From Nematostella vectensis (lineage: Eukaryota; Cnidaria; Anthozoa; Actiniaria; Edwardsiidae), in NCBI RefSeq assembly GCF_932526225.1, contig NC_064040.1:7351181-7415180 (forward strand): a DNA stretch of 64,000 nucleotides. The letters run 5' to 3'. The translations under genes and the position numbers were made by a program. Under the pieces are notes generated by a model that worked only from the letters and a program-made list of their open reading frames with translations, was not told the DNA's origin and did not search any database. Position 1 is the first letter of the stretch; each line of letters opens with the position of its first letter. Of this stretch, positions 62,850 through 64,000 are shown piece by piece.

Positions 62850-63600
62850 CCCCCTTCCCCCCAAAAAAACAAAAAGGAAGTCTCCTGCATAGTCATCCTA
62901 ACTGCAAGACTGGAATCCCTTATTTCAGATTGAAACTAAGGACGGCTGCACGAGTTTGTAATGGGCACTAAGGGTAAAATATTTAGCGCCTTGAAGGGGG
63001 TATAGCATAGGACAATTCGAAGCGGGGCAATTATAGGTGAATAGGCTCTAAAACAAGCAGTAGATGTAATTTGGCGTATAGATCTTTTATTCCAGGCCTT
63101 ACTCTAGAGGGAAAGCACCAGATTTGAAAATGTGACAAATGTGCTTCTGTTGTCTACCGTAGTCATCTAAAAAATCCTTTCAGGGTTTAATTCAACAAGT
63201 TCAAACTACACTTCTCGTTACAGACTATTACTTTACAAAGAAGAGTTGCGAAACTCACATTCTGTGATTAATTGTGGGCTGGATTACCAGCCGTTTCTGT
63301 GAGTCCGTAAGCCGGCAATATAGCCTGTGATACAGCGAAACCAGGCACACCAAGCAGCATTTTTCTACTTTTGTACACTGTTATTTGTCTTGATAATGGG
63401 AAAACATTGTAACCATGCTAAACTATCGAGGGAAGCTTAGAAACAAATATGCATGGAATTTATAAATGGTTGTGGGATGTGAAAGCTTCAACTACAAAAA
63501 AGTCTAATCTTGACGAAAGCTTCAGCTACAGTCTTATCTTGACATGTCTCTGAGGACAATATAACGAACATTCCAAATGAATAAAAATTATCTTTTATGC
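62850..63600. other. Intergenic, no gene seen
   Basis: A 30-35 bp direct repeat (GAAAGCTTCA.CTACA.AAGTCTAATCTTGAC) is at 63480-63545. No coding potential was recognised. Confidence 0.4.
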
Positions 63601-63638
63601 GTTGCGCTAACTTTAAAAGGTTTTATTTACAATCACAT

Positions 63639-63953
63639 CTACTCGTCATCAACAATCTCATCGATGACTTCGTACCCGTCCATAAACCCATCGTCATTGT
63701 TGCTGGTATCAAGCACTTCTTGTTTCACTGTGGGCGCCTTGGGGCTCTGTTTGACGCCTTTGCTCCCTCTACCCTTTCCACGACCACGCCCTGCACCCTT
63801 GCCTCTACTGGCGCTGCCTCCTCTTCCTCGGCCTCTCCTGCCACGCCTTGCTAGGGGTGTGACAGGTCCTGGGTCATCCGTGGGAGCGATGGGGTCATAT
63901 GATTCGCTTGTGTCCATGTCCGATTGTTCTGTTTCTGTTGTCTCGACGGGTGT
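63639..63953 (-). CDS. Last exon of an RG-rich, acidic-tailed protein (partial gene)
   Basis: On the minus strand an acceptor (TTTTTACACCAG at 63954-63965) opens a 104-codon frame ending in TAG. An acidic S/T-rich part (ETEQSDMDTSESYDP) leads to an RG/GR-rich block (ARRGRRGRGRGGSASRGKG), then a sumoylation-like VKQEV and an acidic end (DEIVDDE). Such tails occur in RNA-binding and chromatin proteins; the family was not recognised. A TTTATT (AATAAA on minus) lies only ~15 bp past the stop. Upstream exons are beyond the window. Confidence 0.65.
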   Translation of the reverse strand, partial: TPVETTETEQSDMDTSESYDPIAPTDDPGPVTPLARRGRRGRGRGGSASRGKGAGRGRGKGRGSKGVKQSPKAPTVKQEVLDTSNNDDGFMDGYEVIDEIVDDE

Positions 63954-64000
63954 CTGGTGTAAAAAGTGCAGAGACACAACGTTACTCATTATCATATTAA

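Overview
The window reads as a cnidarian nuclear genome, probably an anthozoan. This is inferred from intron-rich animal genes (AIDA, MAD2L1BP/p31comet, striatin), abundant short TIR transposons and minisatellites, and a virus-like element of a kind known from cnidarians. No sequence search was possible, so the species is not established.

Host layout. 1-4.2 kb: a ~1 kb TIR element, a possible terminal exon, and a signal-peptide first exon on the minus strand. 4.27-17.44 kb (-): a complete AIDA gene in 10 exons. Its last intron holds a ~4 kb array of 50-52 bp repeats and its seventh intron a 3 kb long-TIR element. 17.8-36.1 kb (+): a small PH-domain gene, head-to-head with AIDA, whose only coding intron is 17.9 kb because a 16,452-bp Maverick/Polinton (adintovirus-like) element sits in it. 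37.3 kb (+): an intronless four-EF-hand protein. 38.86 kb (+): single-exon MAD2L1BP. 41.45-56.55 kb (+): a complete striatin gene in 18 exons (2,517 nt, 838 codons plus stop), with a LINE tail, a TTAA-flanked element, a splice-site-bearing minisatellite and a MITE in its introns. 57-63.6 kb: mostly repeats. 63.6-64 kb (-): the last exon of an RG-rich protein.

The element (18,567-35,018) has TIRs of 476 and 369 bp, terminal AGTAGT, and a 5-bp target duplication ACTCG. It has sixteen intact genes. The plus strand carries a protein-primed-type DNA polymerase B (with an endonuclease VII-like insert), the major capsid protein, a packaging ATPase, four small proteins (three with clear membrane segments), a coiled-coil/membrane protein, a likely penton, another membrane protein and a 508-aa protein. 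The minus strand carries a retroviral-type integrase, then at the right end an EsV-1-7-like cysteine repeat protein, an ankyrin protein, a TFIIB-like transcription factor and an 86-aa membrane protein. No adenain-like protease was found.

The most unusual system is transcriptional. Nearly every gene has a YTTAAARAN box 17-26 nt before its start codon, in two classes: a right-arm and polymerase class with GTGG before the box and GAC at its end, and a structural-gene class that mostly ends GAT. The element also encodes its own TFIIB-like factor, so a dedicated promoter/factor pair is a reasonable hypothesis. A second oddity is a family of short GC-rich palindromes placed between genes and, in frame, inside at least four coding sequences. 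The TIRs are arrays of matches to host factor sites (PBX/MEIS, KLF/SP, CACGTG, NRF1, E2F).
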